A stretch of 22,081 nt of DNA, taken from the NCBI GenBank assembly GCA_002693605.1, contig NZQO01000065.1:1-22081 (forward strand), in the 5' to 3' direction. This stretch comes from Flavobacteriaceae bacterium. GTDB taxonomy: Bacteria; Bacteroidota; Bacteroidia; Flavobacteriales; Flavobacteriaceae. The position numbers were made by a program, and so were the translations under genes. Below the pieces are notes generated by a model. The model saw nothing but the letters and a program-made list of their open reading frames with translations. It had not been told where the DNA came from and searched no databases. This document shows positions 15,759-22,081 of the stretch, one piece after another; the first letter of the stretch is position 1, and the number at the start of each line of letters is the position of its first letter.

Positions 15759-16409
15759 ATGGAATATAGAAACGTGGCAATACTTTTCGCACTTTTTATG
15801 AGTGCAACTTGCTTCCCACAGAAACAACTGGAACGTTCTTGGGATGCTGCGGCAATCCATACCGTGGCAATCGAGTCAGACGACCTTTATACCATCAAAA
15901 TTTCTTCGGAAGAAAGAACGAACATTCAACTTTCAGTTTCGGTAGAGGGCGAAACGTATCAGCATCTACTCTTGAAGACATCCGAAGTGCCTGACAGGGT
16001 ACCTAACGGCAAGCGACTGTTGCAGATAGAAACGGGATTTACGCCATTTTTCCAAAGGGCGGATGACAAGCTCGCCGCACATAAGGTGTTGGCGGTAGAA
16101 ATGGTGCTCGTTGTTCCGGAAGGAATATCAGTGCAGATTGAAAGCAAATCGGCATCGGTGCACGCATCAGGAAAGTATGGAGCCATAACCGCACGGCTGG
16201 AAACCGGGCGATGCGTATTTAGTAAATTTTCGGGCAATGCCTCGCTACAGACAAAGCAGGGGGACATCGAGATAGCTGCGCACAGCGCTACCGCCGGGAG
16301 TGTCTCTTCAATATACGGAAAGGTCAAGAACCACCTTCCCGATTCAGGCAGGTATACCATTTCCGCAGAAAGCGTGTGGGGAAATATTAGCCTAACGCAA
16401 ACCGAATAA
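15759..16409 (+). CDS. Exported DUF4097-like (adhesin-head-like) protein of unknown function
   Basis: A 216-residue protein with an N-terminal Sec signal (YRNVAILFALFMSATCFPQ) and a mature part of short repeated beta-strands: KYGAITARLETGRCVFSKFS, TKQGDIEIAAHSA, SSIYGKVKNHLP and ESVWGNISLTQ. Such regularly spaced 'G-x-I/V' turns are typical of DUF4097 / auto-transporter-adhesin-head-like beta-helix proteins in Bacteroidota. Function is unknown. The ATG directly follows the T-tract of the upstream terminator. The next ATG (15798) would cut off most of the signal peptide, so 15759 is the better start. No promoter or ribosome-binding site is visible in front of it, so expression may depend on read-through from ileS. 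The cysteine in ATCF is not in a good lipobox. Confidence 0.75.
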   Translation: MEYRNVAILFALFMSATCFPQKQLERSWDAAAIHTVAIESDDLYTIKISSEERTNIQLSVSVEGETYQHLLLKTSEVPDRVPNGKRLLQIETGFTPFFQRADDKLAAHKVLAVEMVLVVPEGISVQIESKSASVHASGKYGAITARLETGRCVFSKFSGNASLQTKQGDIEIAAHSATAGSVSSIYGKVKNHLPDSGRYTISAESVWGNISLTQTE

Positions 16410-16415
16410 TATTCC

Positions 16416-16423
16416 TATTTTTG
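16416..16423 (+). promoter_or_regulatory. Promoter -7 element (TATTTTTG) for lspA
   Basis: A complete TAnnTTTG match starting six bases after the stop of the DUF4097-like gene and ending 50 bases before the preferred lspA ATG. A -33 TTG at the usual spacing is not evident. It gives lspA independent expression downstream of the ileS terminator. Confidence 0.55.
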
Positions 16424-16473
16424 CGCAAGCGTACCAGTTTCAATATAGGTGCTGCAATAAATCTAATGTGCCC

Positions 16474-17088
16474 ATGTCCTTAAGGAAAGCCGCTCTCATT
16501 ATTTTCTTGATTCTCTTGGTAGATCAAGTTTCAAAAGTGTACATCAAAACCAGTTTTATGCTGGGCGATGGCTTCGATGTTTTCAGTTGGTTTAAAATCC
16601 ATTTTGTGGAAAACGAGGGCATGGCGTGGGGTGCCAAGATACCGGGCGAGTACGGTAAATTGTTCCTAACCCTGTTCCGTCTGTTGGCCATCGTGGGTAT
16701 AGGTTGGTGGCTTTGGGACTCGGTACGGAAGAATTCACCTCGCGTATTGACCGTGGCCATTGCCTTTATATTCGCGGGTGCGATGGGCAATATCATTGAC
16801 TCGGTTTTTTACGGGATTATTTTTAACGATAGCCTAAACCAGGTGGCGAGTTTTATGCCGGTTGATGGTGGCTATGGAACGCTGTTTCACGGTAAAGTGG
16901 TAGATATGCTGTACTTTCCGTTGTGGAACGGGATGTTGCCGGAGTGGATCCCCTTCTGGGGAGGAGAACATTTTGTATTTTTCGAACCTGTCTTCAATAT
17001 TGCCGATTCGGCCATAACGATAGGGGTGCTGCTGCTAATTGTTTTCAACAATAAGGCGTTTCCGAAGGGAGAAGAGCCGAAGGCCTAA
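16474..17088 (+). CDS. lspA: Lipoprotein signal peptidase (signal peptidase II)
   Basis: An inner-membrane aspartic protease that removes signal peptides from prolipoproteins after lipidation. It has 204 residues from the ATG at 16474, with about four membrane helices (SLRKAALIIFLILLVDQ at the start; TLFRLLAIVGIGWWLW; RVLTVAIAFIFAGAMGNIIDS; SAITIGVLLLIVF). The catalytic aspartates are D109 in GNIIDS and D178 in FNIADSAIT. The segment FHGKVVDMLYFPLW and the long loop before FFEPVFNIAD are typical of the longer Bacteroidota enzyme. A GTG two codons earlier (16468) is a possible alternative start, but the ATG gives the usual MSL(R/K)KA N-terminus. The stop overlaps the histidine-kinase stop on the other strand in the four bases CTAA. 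The lipoprotein encoded at 9926-11707 would be a client. Confidence 0.95.
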   Translation: MSLRKAALIIFLILLVDQVSKVYIKTSFMLGDGFDVFSWFKIHFVENEGMAWGAKIPGEYGKLFLTLFRLLAIVGIGWWLWDSVRKNSPRVLTVAIAFIFAGAMGNIIDSVFYGIIFNDSLNQVASFMPVDGGYGTLFHGKVVDMLYFPLWNGMLPEWIPFWGGEHFVFFEPVFNIADSAITIGVLLLIVFNNKAFPKGEEPKA

Positions 17089-18224
17089 AATTCGATTTGG
17101 AAGGTCGTTCCCTTATCTACTTCACTTTTCACGGAAATTGCACCTAACATTGCCTCAATCTTGTTACGCACTAAAAACAGGCCTACCCCACTGGCTTCGG
17201 GTCGGTCATGAAACGTTTGGTATAGGTGGAACAACCGCGCTTCATGCTTCGACATATCGATGCCCAGCCCATTGTCCTTGATGGTCAGGAGCTTTTTATC
17301 GTTTTCAATAGACGAATAGATGTTTATTTCCGGTTTTCGGTTCGGGCTTCTATAGGTAATGGCGTTTACCAACAATTCGCGAATCACGAATTCCATAAAT
17401 TCGGTTAGGTGCGGAACCACGGGTAATTCGGAAAAATCTGAATACACTTCGGTATCGGTCTCCAAAATTAGGTCGTGCTCCAGGTGAAGCACGCTTTCCA
17501 GCACCTCCTTTAGTACCACGGGCTCTTTCTCGCCACGAGCCTTGCCCTGTATGGCAAGGACTTTATTGAGATGGTGGATCGTGGTATTGAAGTTCTCTGA
17601 AATTTGCGACATCCCGTTCAATAGCTCGGATTGTTCCTCCACACTATCGGACCCGTGTAAAAGTTCTAGTGACAGTTGCAGGTTGTTGGCAAGGGAACGC
17701 AAGTTATGGGAAGTAATTTTCGCAAAATTTTGAAGACTCCCGTTCTGGTTCTTGAGTTGTGCAATGGTTTGTTTTAGTTGCAATTCTTGCTCCTTCTCGG
17801 CAGTAACGTCCTGAAAAATGCCCAAGATCCCTATTACCTGGCGCTTCTCGTTATAAATGGGCTCGCCGGTAATCTTGCCCCAAAGTTCGCGCTTTTGGTA
17901 ATTTTTCATTTTTGAAATAACGCTGAAGGAATTCCCCTCGCGACATTCGTAGAAAACCTGAACGGCCTTCTCGCGGAACTCCTCGAAATAAAATTGGTCA
18001 AGCTTGTGCAAAGAGGGTCGAAAATCGGTCGGTATTTGCAACAGCTTACGCGTCTGGGCGTCGAAATGGGTAGTCTTTTCTATGAAATCTATTTTCCACG
18101 AACCAATTCCTGAAAGACGGGATACGTTTATTGCAGGCGCATTAGTACTTTCGGTACGGACCTGGGTGTTACTTTTATCCTGTTTCAGAAGAAAATTGCT
18201 TCTTCGTTGTGCGAGAAAATTCAT
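17085..18224 (-). CDS. Soluble PAS-domain sensor histidine kinase
   Basis: A 379-residue kinase with no membrane helix or signal peptide, so it is predicted cytoplasmic. A PAS-like domain occupies about 35-140 (SGIGSWKIDF, then VIGILGIFQDVTAEKE, the usual PAS/PAC end). A coiled coil follows (145-165), then the H-box FAKITSHNLRSLANNL with H173. The HATPase domain has the N-box ELLVNAITYRS (N287), G1 box DNGLGID (from D317), and the G2 loop SGVGLFLV. The H-box has HNLR rather than the classical H-E-(L/I)-(R/K)-T-P, a variant frequent in Bacteroidota. No response regulator or output gene is adjacent, so it is an orphan here. It is convergent with lspA with four shared bases. The ATG at 18224 is the only sensible start. 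Confidence 0.92.
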   Translation of the reverse strand: MNFLAQRRSNFLLKQDKSNTQVRTESTNAPAINVSRLSGIGSWKIDFIEKTTHFDAQTRKLLQIPTDFRPSLHKLDQFYFEEFREKAVQVFYECREGNSFSVISKMKNYQKRELWGKITGEPIYNEKRQVIGILGIFQDVTAEKEQELQLKQTIAQLKNQNGSLQNFAKITSHNLRSLANNLQLSLELLHGSDSVEEQSELLNGMSQISENFNTTIHHLNKVLAIQGKARGEKEPVVLKEVLESVLHLEHDLILETDTEVYSDFSELPVVPHLTEFMEFVIRELLVNAITYRSPNRKPEINIYSSIENDKKLLTIKDNGLGIDMSKHEARLFHLYQTFHDRPEASGVGLFLVRNKIEAMLGAISVKSEVDKGTTFQIEF

Positions 18225-18300
18225 AGGCTATTTGGGAACTTAGAACAGAGCTAATATAGTAAAATATATTAACTCGTAAGTAAATTCGTATAATATCAGG

Positions 18301-18308
18301 CAAAAATA
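18301..18308 (-). promoter_or_regulatory. Candidate promoter -7 element for the histidine kinase
   Basis: Minus-strand TATTTTTG matches TAnnTTTG about 77 bases before the ATG at 18224. A second, weaker motif (TATATTTTAC, 18268 to 18259) is closer to the gene. Neither has a good -33 box. The 131-base gap is otherwise A/T-rich and featureless. Confidence 0.4.
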
Positions 18309-18355
18309 CCGATAATTAGACTAATAATAATGTTGAAATGCGCTTATTTTTCGTT

Positions 18356-18916
18356 TTAGAAGGTAAAAGTGTTAACGGGCGTAACAGCGTAATGCAGCGG
18401 AATATCGGTAGCACTGAAAGGTATTTCGGGTTCGGGCTCGTAAAAAGATAGCCCGACGAAAATCGCATTTGGCGAACAGCTTGCCAAAAAACGATCGTAA
18501 AACCCCTTACCATAGCCAATACGATGTCCGTTTTTATCAAATGCTAGCAAGGGCACAAAAATCACGTCAAGCTGCCGCGCGGGAATTTCTATTCCGCCAG
18601 TAGGTTCGGGAATGCCAATTGTGGAAGTCCTGATTTCAGTAGAATCCTCCAATAGAATGTGCTGCATGGTATTATTCTCGAAATTTGAGCGGGCTATTAC
18701 AACGCTTTTGTCTTTCCCCTGCAAAATATGGAGAAGATAATCTGTATCTACCTCCTTTTTAGACGTAATGGAAAGGAAAACGTGATAGTACTGCCGGTTC
18801 CAAATGGGAAGCGTAAGGGCTTTGTTGGCAATTAACAGGCTTTGTTCTGCCACCTCATTAGGTGTTAGGGTATCGCGTAGTGCCTTGTACTTGGTGCGCA
18901 GGCTATTCTTGTCCAT
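18356..18916 (-). CDS. 5-formyltetrahydrofolate cyclo-ligase
   Basis: Converts 5-formyl-tetrahydrofolate to 5,10-methenyl-tetrahydrofolate with ATP, rescuing the storage or inhibitory form of folate. The 186-residue protein has the family hallmarks: an N-terminal basic helix KNSLRTKYKALRDTL, SKKEVDTDYLL, GIPEPTGG, and the nucleotide-binding VPLLAFDKNGHRIGYGKGFYDRFL. The length is normal. Its ATG shares one base with the stop codon of the upstream AstE-like gene (TAATG), so it is translationally coupled to the last hydrolase of the RimK/RimB operon. That coupling is unexpected for a folate housekeeping gene and may be accidental operon packing or a real link to glutamylated metabolites. Confidence 0.95.
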   Translation of the reverse strand: MDKNSLRTKYKALRDTLTPNEVAEQSLLIANKALTLPIWNRQYYHVFLSITSKKEVDTDYLLHILQGKDKSVVIARSNFENNTMQHILLEDSTEIRTSTIGIPEPTGGIEIPARQLDVIFVPLLAFDKNGHRIGYGKGFYDRFLASCSPNAIFVGLSFYEPEPEIPFSATDIPLHYAVTPVNTFTF

Positions 18917-19917
18917 TAGTCCTCGTGTTCCTCGTCCTCATGTACGAGCGTGCCAATAGTTGAAATATGAAAGATGGCATCACCCTGGTGAACAATGGGC
19001 GCTTGGTTAACATTTATTATATAGCCTTCATTGGGGGCGAGCACCTTATGTCGCATAGTGCCATATGGATCGGTTATGGTTGCCAGGAATTCGCCCTTTT
19101 CTACGTGCTTATTGCAGGCCACCTTAGTGTGCAAAAGGCCACTGCGCTGTGCGCGTATCCATCGGCTTTTTTCAATCATTACATTTTGGCTCCTGGGCTT
19201 TGGTACCAGGAATTTAGGCGCCAGCATCTTTAGGTGGGCTAAGATGCGCATAGTGCCCTCTACGCCCTCGCGAACGATTATCTTGTCGCTGTCCAGAGAT
19301 TTCCCCCCTTCGAAAAGGAGTGAGGGAATACCCATATTGGCGCAGGTTTTTCGGTAAGTCTTGTCCATGTTAGAAGAGTGTACCGTAAAGGGAGCGTTGA
19401 AAATTTTGGCCAGTTCCAACTGTTTTTCCGAATCGGGCGACACCCGTACCTGCGCTGCGTTGAACCTGCTCGCCCCGCCCGTATGGAAATCAAGGCAATA
19501 ATCGGCCAGCGGTAAAATTTCCTTCACAAAATGATAGGCAACCCGGCTGGCGAGCGAACCCGTTTTCCTGCCGGGAAAGACGCGGTTTAGGTCGCGACCG
19601 TCGGGAAAGGTCCTATCGGCATTCAAAAATCCGAATATATTGAGAATGGGAATGCAAATGATCGTGCCGCGCGTGGGGCGGTTTATCTTCTTGGCGATTA
19701 ACTGCCGCACCACTTCAACCCCGTTAATCTCATCGCCATGGATTCCCGCGGTGATGAGGACCGTGGGCCCAGGTTTTTTTGCTCGGTCAATAATAATCGG
19801 TATGTCAATCTTTGTAGAGGTGTATAGTTTCGCAATACTGAAATCGATTGTCTTGCGCTCGCCCAGGGCAACTTTCTCACCTAGAACAATGAATGGAACC
19901 TCTTTTTCATTCGCCAT
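18916..19917 (-). CDS. AstE/aspartoacylase-family zinc hydrolase (M14-like)
   Basis: A 333-residue member of the succinylglutamate desuccinylase/aspartoacylase family, metallo-carboxypeptidase fold. Zinc ligands: H60 and E63 in AGIHGDE, and H145 in LDFHTGG. The substrate-binding stretch DGRDLNRVFPG gives R108 and R112, and the catalytic glutamate is E203 in LLFEGG. Residues about 250-333 form a beta-sandwich resembling the lipoyl/biotinyl fold (GLLHTKV, EKGEFLATITDPYG, LAPNEGYIINVNQAP, GDAIFHIS), common in bacterial relatives. Family members release an acyl or amino-acid group from an amide bond on Asp, Glu or a peptide-like substrate. There is no arginine-succinyl (ast) pathway nearby; it lies two bases after rimK. 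Removal of glutamate-type tags is therefore a better guess than arginine catabolism (inference). Confidence 0.92.
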   Translation of the reverse strand: MANEKEVPFIVLGEKVALGERKTIDFSIAKLYTSTKIDIPIIIDRAKKPGPTVLITAGIHGDEINGVEVVRQLIAKKINRPTRGTIICIPILNIFGFLNADRTFPDGRDLNRVFPGRKTGSLASRVAYHFVKEILPLADYCLDFHTGGASRFNAAQVRVSPDSEKQLELAKIFNAPFTVHSSNMDKTYRKTCANMGIPSLLFEGGKSLDSDKIIVREGVEGTMRILAHLKMLAPKFLVPKPRSQNVMIEKSRWIRAQRSGLLHTKVACNKHVEKGEFLATITDPYGTMRHKVLAPNEGYIINVNQAPIVHQGDAIFHISTIGTLVHEDEEHED

Positions 19918-19919
19918 AA

Positions 19920-20792
19920 CTACACGTTTCTTTCGGCATACTTTATAATGGTCGTCGCAATGTCCTTACCGGTTGCGGCCTCGATTCCTTCCAATCCGGG
20001 TGAGGAATTTACCTCCAGGATTAACGGTCCGCGATCTGACTGTAACAAGTCTACCCCGGCAATGCCGAGGCCCATTGCCTTTGCAGCCTTAATGGCCGCA
20101 ATTTCTTCCTCGTCGCTAAGGGTAATTACGCTGGCCTTTCCGCCGCGGTGCAAGTTGGAACGGAACTCGCCCTCCTTTCCTTGCCGCTTCATGGCGCCTA
20201 CCACATGGCCATCAACTACGAACGCCCTAATGTCGGCGCCTCCAGCCTCTTTGATAAACTCCTGTACAATTACCCTGGCCTGCAGGTTGTTGAAGGCCTC
20301 GATAACAGATTCGGCAGCTTTGCGCGTCTCGGCTAGGATAACGCCAATTCCCTGGGTGCCCTCCAATAGTTTGATAATTACCGGGGCGCCGCCAATCTGG
20401 TCTATAATTTCCTTTACGTTTTTTGAATAGTTCGTGAAAATAGTCTTTGGAAGCCCGAGCCCGGCACGGGACAGTATTTGGAGACTGCGCAACTTATCGC
20501 GCGAGCGCACGAGCGACATAGACTCTGTGGTGGAAAAAACGTGCATCATTTCAAACTGCCGTACCACCGCCGTTCCGTAAAAGGTGACCGAGGCCCCAAT
20601 ACGCGGAATTACCGCATCTGTAGGGCTTAGTATCTTTCCCTTGTAGAAAATAACCGGATTTTTTTTCTCGATAACGATATCGCACTTGGTATGGTCCACG
20701 ATCTCCACATCGTGCTTGCGTTTTTTCGCTGCCTCTACCAATCGTTTGGTAGAATAAAGGTTCGGGTTTGCCGATAGGATCTTAATGTTCAT
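19920..20792 (-). CDS. rimK: RimK-like ATP-grasp ligase, downstream copy
   Basis: A 290-residue ATP-grasp enzyme of the ribosomal-protein-S6 glutamate-ligase family, which adds glutamates through an acyl-phosphate. After an N-lobe with [14 protein letters not shown] (60-73) come K141 in [14 protein letters not shown] (ATP-binding loop), E178 in VIVQEFI, the RimK hallmark FRSNLHRGG (210-218), D248 in GVDLLQS, and E260[11 protein letters not shown] (metal site and C-terminal signature). All catalytic positions are present. The start overlaps the rimB stop by 11 bases. A second, homologous ligase lies upstream of rimB. The acceptor may be ribosomal protein S6 as in proteobacteria, but another protein, a peptide or a small molecule is possible. 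The symbol rests on family resemblance, not proof of S6 activity. Confidence 0.9.
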   Translation of the reverse strand: MNIKILSANPNLYSTKRLVEAAKKRKHDVEIVDHTKCDIVIEKKNPVIFYKGKILSPTDAVIPRIGASVTFYGTAVVRQFEMMHVFSTTESMSLVRSRDKLRSLQILSRAGLGLPKTIFTNYSKNVKEIIDQIGGAPVIIKLLEGTQGIGVILAETRKAAESVIEAFNNLQARVIVQEFIKEAGGADIRAFVVDGHVVGAMKRQGKEGEFRSNLHRGGKASVITLSDEEEIAAIKAAKAMGLGIAGVDLLQSDRGPLILEVNSSPGLEGIEAATGKDIATTIIKYAERNV

Positions 20793-21213
20793 TCTTCATT
20801 TTTAACTTATAGGAAAGGTTGGTTTTGTTGATATCGACCACAAAACGCTTGGTCAAGAATTTCCGTCCCAACAACACGGGAAATTTCATTTCCTCGCGAT
20901 CGCTGAGGGTCAAAAATATGGGAAAAGTTTTTCCGAAGAGCACAATCTCGGTCAAAATTCTGTAACGGGCCTGGGCAACGCCATTACTACTCTTTACCAC
21001 GCGCACGTCGTACTTGTCGAAGACGAATTCCTTCTCGTGGTATGCCGGGTGGTTCTCATCCAGAAAATTGCACTTGAGGTAATCGTTTTCCACCTTCATA
21101 TTTTTGCAATGGATGGTTGAGGTGTAGGCGCCGGTATCGATCTTTACGTCGATATCGTTTAAATGAAGCAGGGGAAAATCTGCCTTGTCAATGCGACCAA
21201 TGTTTCTTTTCAA
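20782..21213 (-). CDS. RimB-like retropepsin aspartic protease (formerly 'ATP-dependent zinc protease', DUF785)
   Basis: A 143-residue retropepsin-like protease. The single catalytic motif is [14 protein letters not shown] (D26-T-G-A), and the C-terminal psi-loop equivalent is [10 protein letters not shown]. This matches PF05618-type proteins, including Pseudomonas RimB, which works with RimK on ribosomal protein S6. The functional unit is probably a dimer, each chain giving one aspartate. There is no in-frame ATG at the expected place: the family N-terminus ([12 protein letters not shown]) is reached only from a TTG at 21211-21213, and upstream codons to the TAA near 21265 offer no ATG or GTG. 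The TTG lies within a promoter-like TATATTTTG. The 3' end overlaps rimK by 11 bases, so protease and ligase are translationally coupled. Confidence 0.87.
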   Translation of the reverse strand: MKRNIGRIDKADFPLLHLNDIDVKIDTGAYTSTIHCKNMKVENDYLKCNFLDENHPAYHEKEFVFDKYDVRVVKSSNGVAQARYRILTEIVLFGKTFPIFLTLSDREEMKFPVLLGRKFLTKRFVVDINKTNLSYKLKMKNEH

Positions 21214-21299
21214 AATATAGCGAGGTTTACCTGCAAGATACGAAATTGCAAAGCTATTGGAAATTTAACCGCAGACCAATATGTCGAGATAGCCAACTG

Positions 21300-22081
21300 C
21301 TATTTTTTGTTGCGCTCAATATACGAAATGATTTTACCGGAAATATCTACTCCGGTGGAAGTTTCGATGCCCTCTAGCCCCGGGGTGGAATTTACCTCGA
21401 GCACTAACGGACCTCTATTTGATTGTAATAGATCTACCCCACACACCCCCAATTTCAAGGCCTTGGCGGCCTTGATTGCAATCGCCTCCTCTTCGGCATG
21501 GAGGGCAATGGTCGTCGAGGAACCACCGCGATGCAAGTTGGACCTAAAATCACCAGCTTTCGACTGTCGTTTCATGGAAGCCACGACTTCGCCGTCTACC
21601 ACGATTACGCGCAAGTCTTTACCTTTTGATTCTTCGATAAACTCCTGTACGATGCAGGTTTGGTTAGCAGCTTGAAGCATTTCTAAAGTGGCAATGGTAT
21701 GGTTTGGTTTTTCTGTTAAGGTAACCCCCTGGCCATGGGTGCCTTCCAATAATTTAATGACCACGGGTTGCTCATTGAACTCTGCCACGACCGATTCTGC
21801 CACCAAATTGGAAAACAGCACCGTTTTTGGCACGGCTACCCCGTGCTTAATTAAGGTTTGAAACGAGCTCCACTTGTCTCGAGACAACTGAATGGCCTCT
21901 GCTGAGACCACCGAGAATACGCCCAGCGCTTCCAAATGGCGCACGAGCGACACACCAAAATAAGTGTGCGATGCCCCGATACGAGGTATTACGGCGTGCA
22001 GGTCATCTATTGTTTCGTCGTAATACTGCAACACTGGTTCGTTATCTATGATGAGCAACTTGCACAAATCGGGGTGTAGCA
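21300..22081 (-). CDS. RimK-like ATP-grasp ligase, upstream paralogue, cut by the window edge
   Basis: The frame is open from the TAG at 21300-21302 to the right edge, so the protein start is missing. Aligned with the downstream copy, roughly 30-40 N-terminal residues lie beyond the window. An apparent start at 22067 is a TTG inside the conserved region and should not be used. All ATP-grasp blocks are present: [60 protein letters not shown] and LEVNSTPGLEGIE. It is clearly related to the downstream ligase, sharing long identical blocks in the catalytic half while diverging in the N-lobe and the helices between blocks. It precedes rimB by 86 bases on the same strand. Substrate is unknown; a second RimK activity with a different acceptor or amino acid is the natural hypothesis. 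Confidence 0.9.
   Translation of the reverse strand, partial: LHPDLCKLLIIDNEPVLQYYDETIDDLHAVIPRIGASHTYFGVSLVRHLEALGVFSVVSAEAIQLSRDKWSSFQTLIKHGVAVPKTVLFSNLVAESVVAEFNEQPVVIKLLEGTHGQGVTLTEKPNHTIATLEMLQAANQTCIVQEFIEESKGKDLRVIVVDGEVVASMKRQSKAGDFRSNLHRGGSSTTIALHAEEEAIAIKAAKALKLGVCGVDLLQSNRGPLVLEVNSTPGLEGIETSTGVDISGKIISYIERNKK

Noticed and set aside
21163..21675. A 170-codon plus-strand frame over the upstream RimK paralogue and the rimB start
   Set aside because: It is the mirror of the conserved ATP-grasp blocks; a similar mirror frame exists opposite the other copy (19948-20430), as expected for paralogous shadows.

Overview
This window looks like chromosomal DNA from a marine-type member of the Flavobacteriaceae (Bacteroidota). 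The supporting signs are: promoters of the TAnnTTTG class in front of several genes; very weak or absent Shine-Dalgarno sequences; the DNA exonuclease / ATP-dependent DNA ligase / DEXH helicase trio; an OlsF-like two-domain acyltransferase; a class I fructose-1,6-bisphosphatase; an ileS / DksA-like / lspA neighbourhood; and a Bacteroidota-type LspA. The genus cannot be settled from this stretch. I see no rRNA, tRNA, CRISPR array, insertion sequence or prophage gene. Coding density is high and no gap between genes exceeds about 220 bases.

Layout. (1) 1-3627, minus strand: a DNA-repair operon of metallo-beta-lactamase exonuclease, ATP-dependent DNA ligase and Lhr-type DEXH helicase; the helicase runs off the left edge. 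(2) 3802-7111: a small TerB-like gene with its own terminator, fbp on the minus strand, then a divergent plus-strand pair of GNAT acetyltransferase and aspartate kinase. (3) 7184-11707: an OlsF-like aminolipid acyltransferase, a six-helix DUF1206 membrane protein, and an amidohydrolase lipoprotein with a C-terminal TPR tail. (4) 11926-17088, plus strand: isoleucyl-tRNA synthetase, a DksA-like protein, a terminator, a small exported DUF4097-like protein, and lspA. (5) 17085-18224, minus strand: a soluble PAS histidine kinase. (6) 18356-22081, minus strand: a tightly packed operon of a RimK-like ATP-grasp ligase (its start lies beyond the right edge), a RimB-like retropepsin, a second RimK-like ligase, an AstE/aspartoacylase-like zinc hydrolase, and 5-formyltetrahydrofolate cyclo-ligase.

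How the parts may work together. The repair operon encodes processing, sealing and unwinding functions for broken DNA. The amidohydrolase lipoprotein is a predicted substrate of the LspA encoded about 5 kb away. The most interesting block is the right end: two peptide-ligase 'writers' with two candidate hydrolase 'erasers' in one overlapping operon suggests a system for adding and removing amino-acid (probably glutamate) tags. RimK and RimB are known partners on ribosomal protein S6 in proteobacteria. The doubled ligase, the AstE-like hydrolase and the folate gene in the same transcript are what deserve attention here. A second notable point is the isoleucyl-tRNA synthetase, whose HxGH signature is rearranged to GIHH, a change linked to mupirocin hyper-resistance in IleRS2 enzymes.
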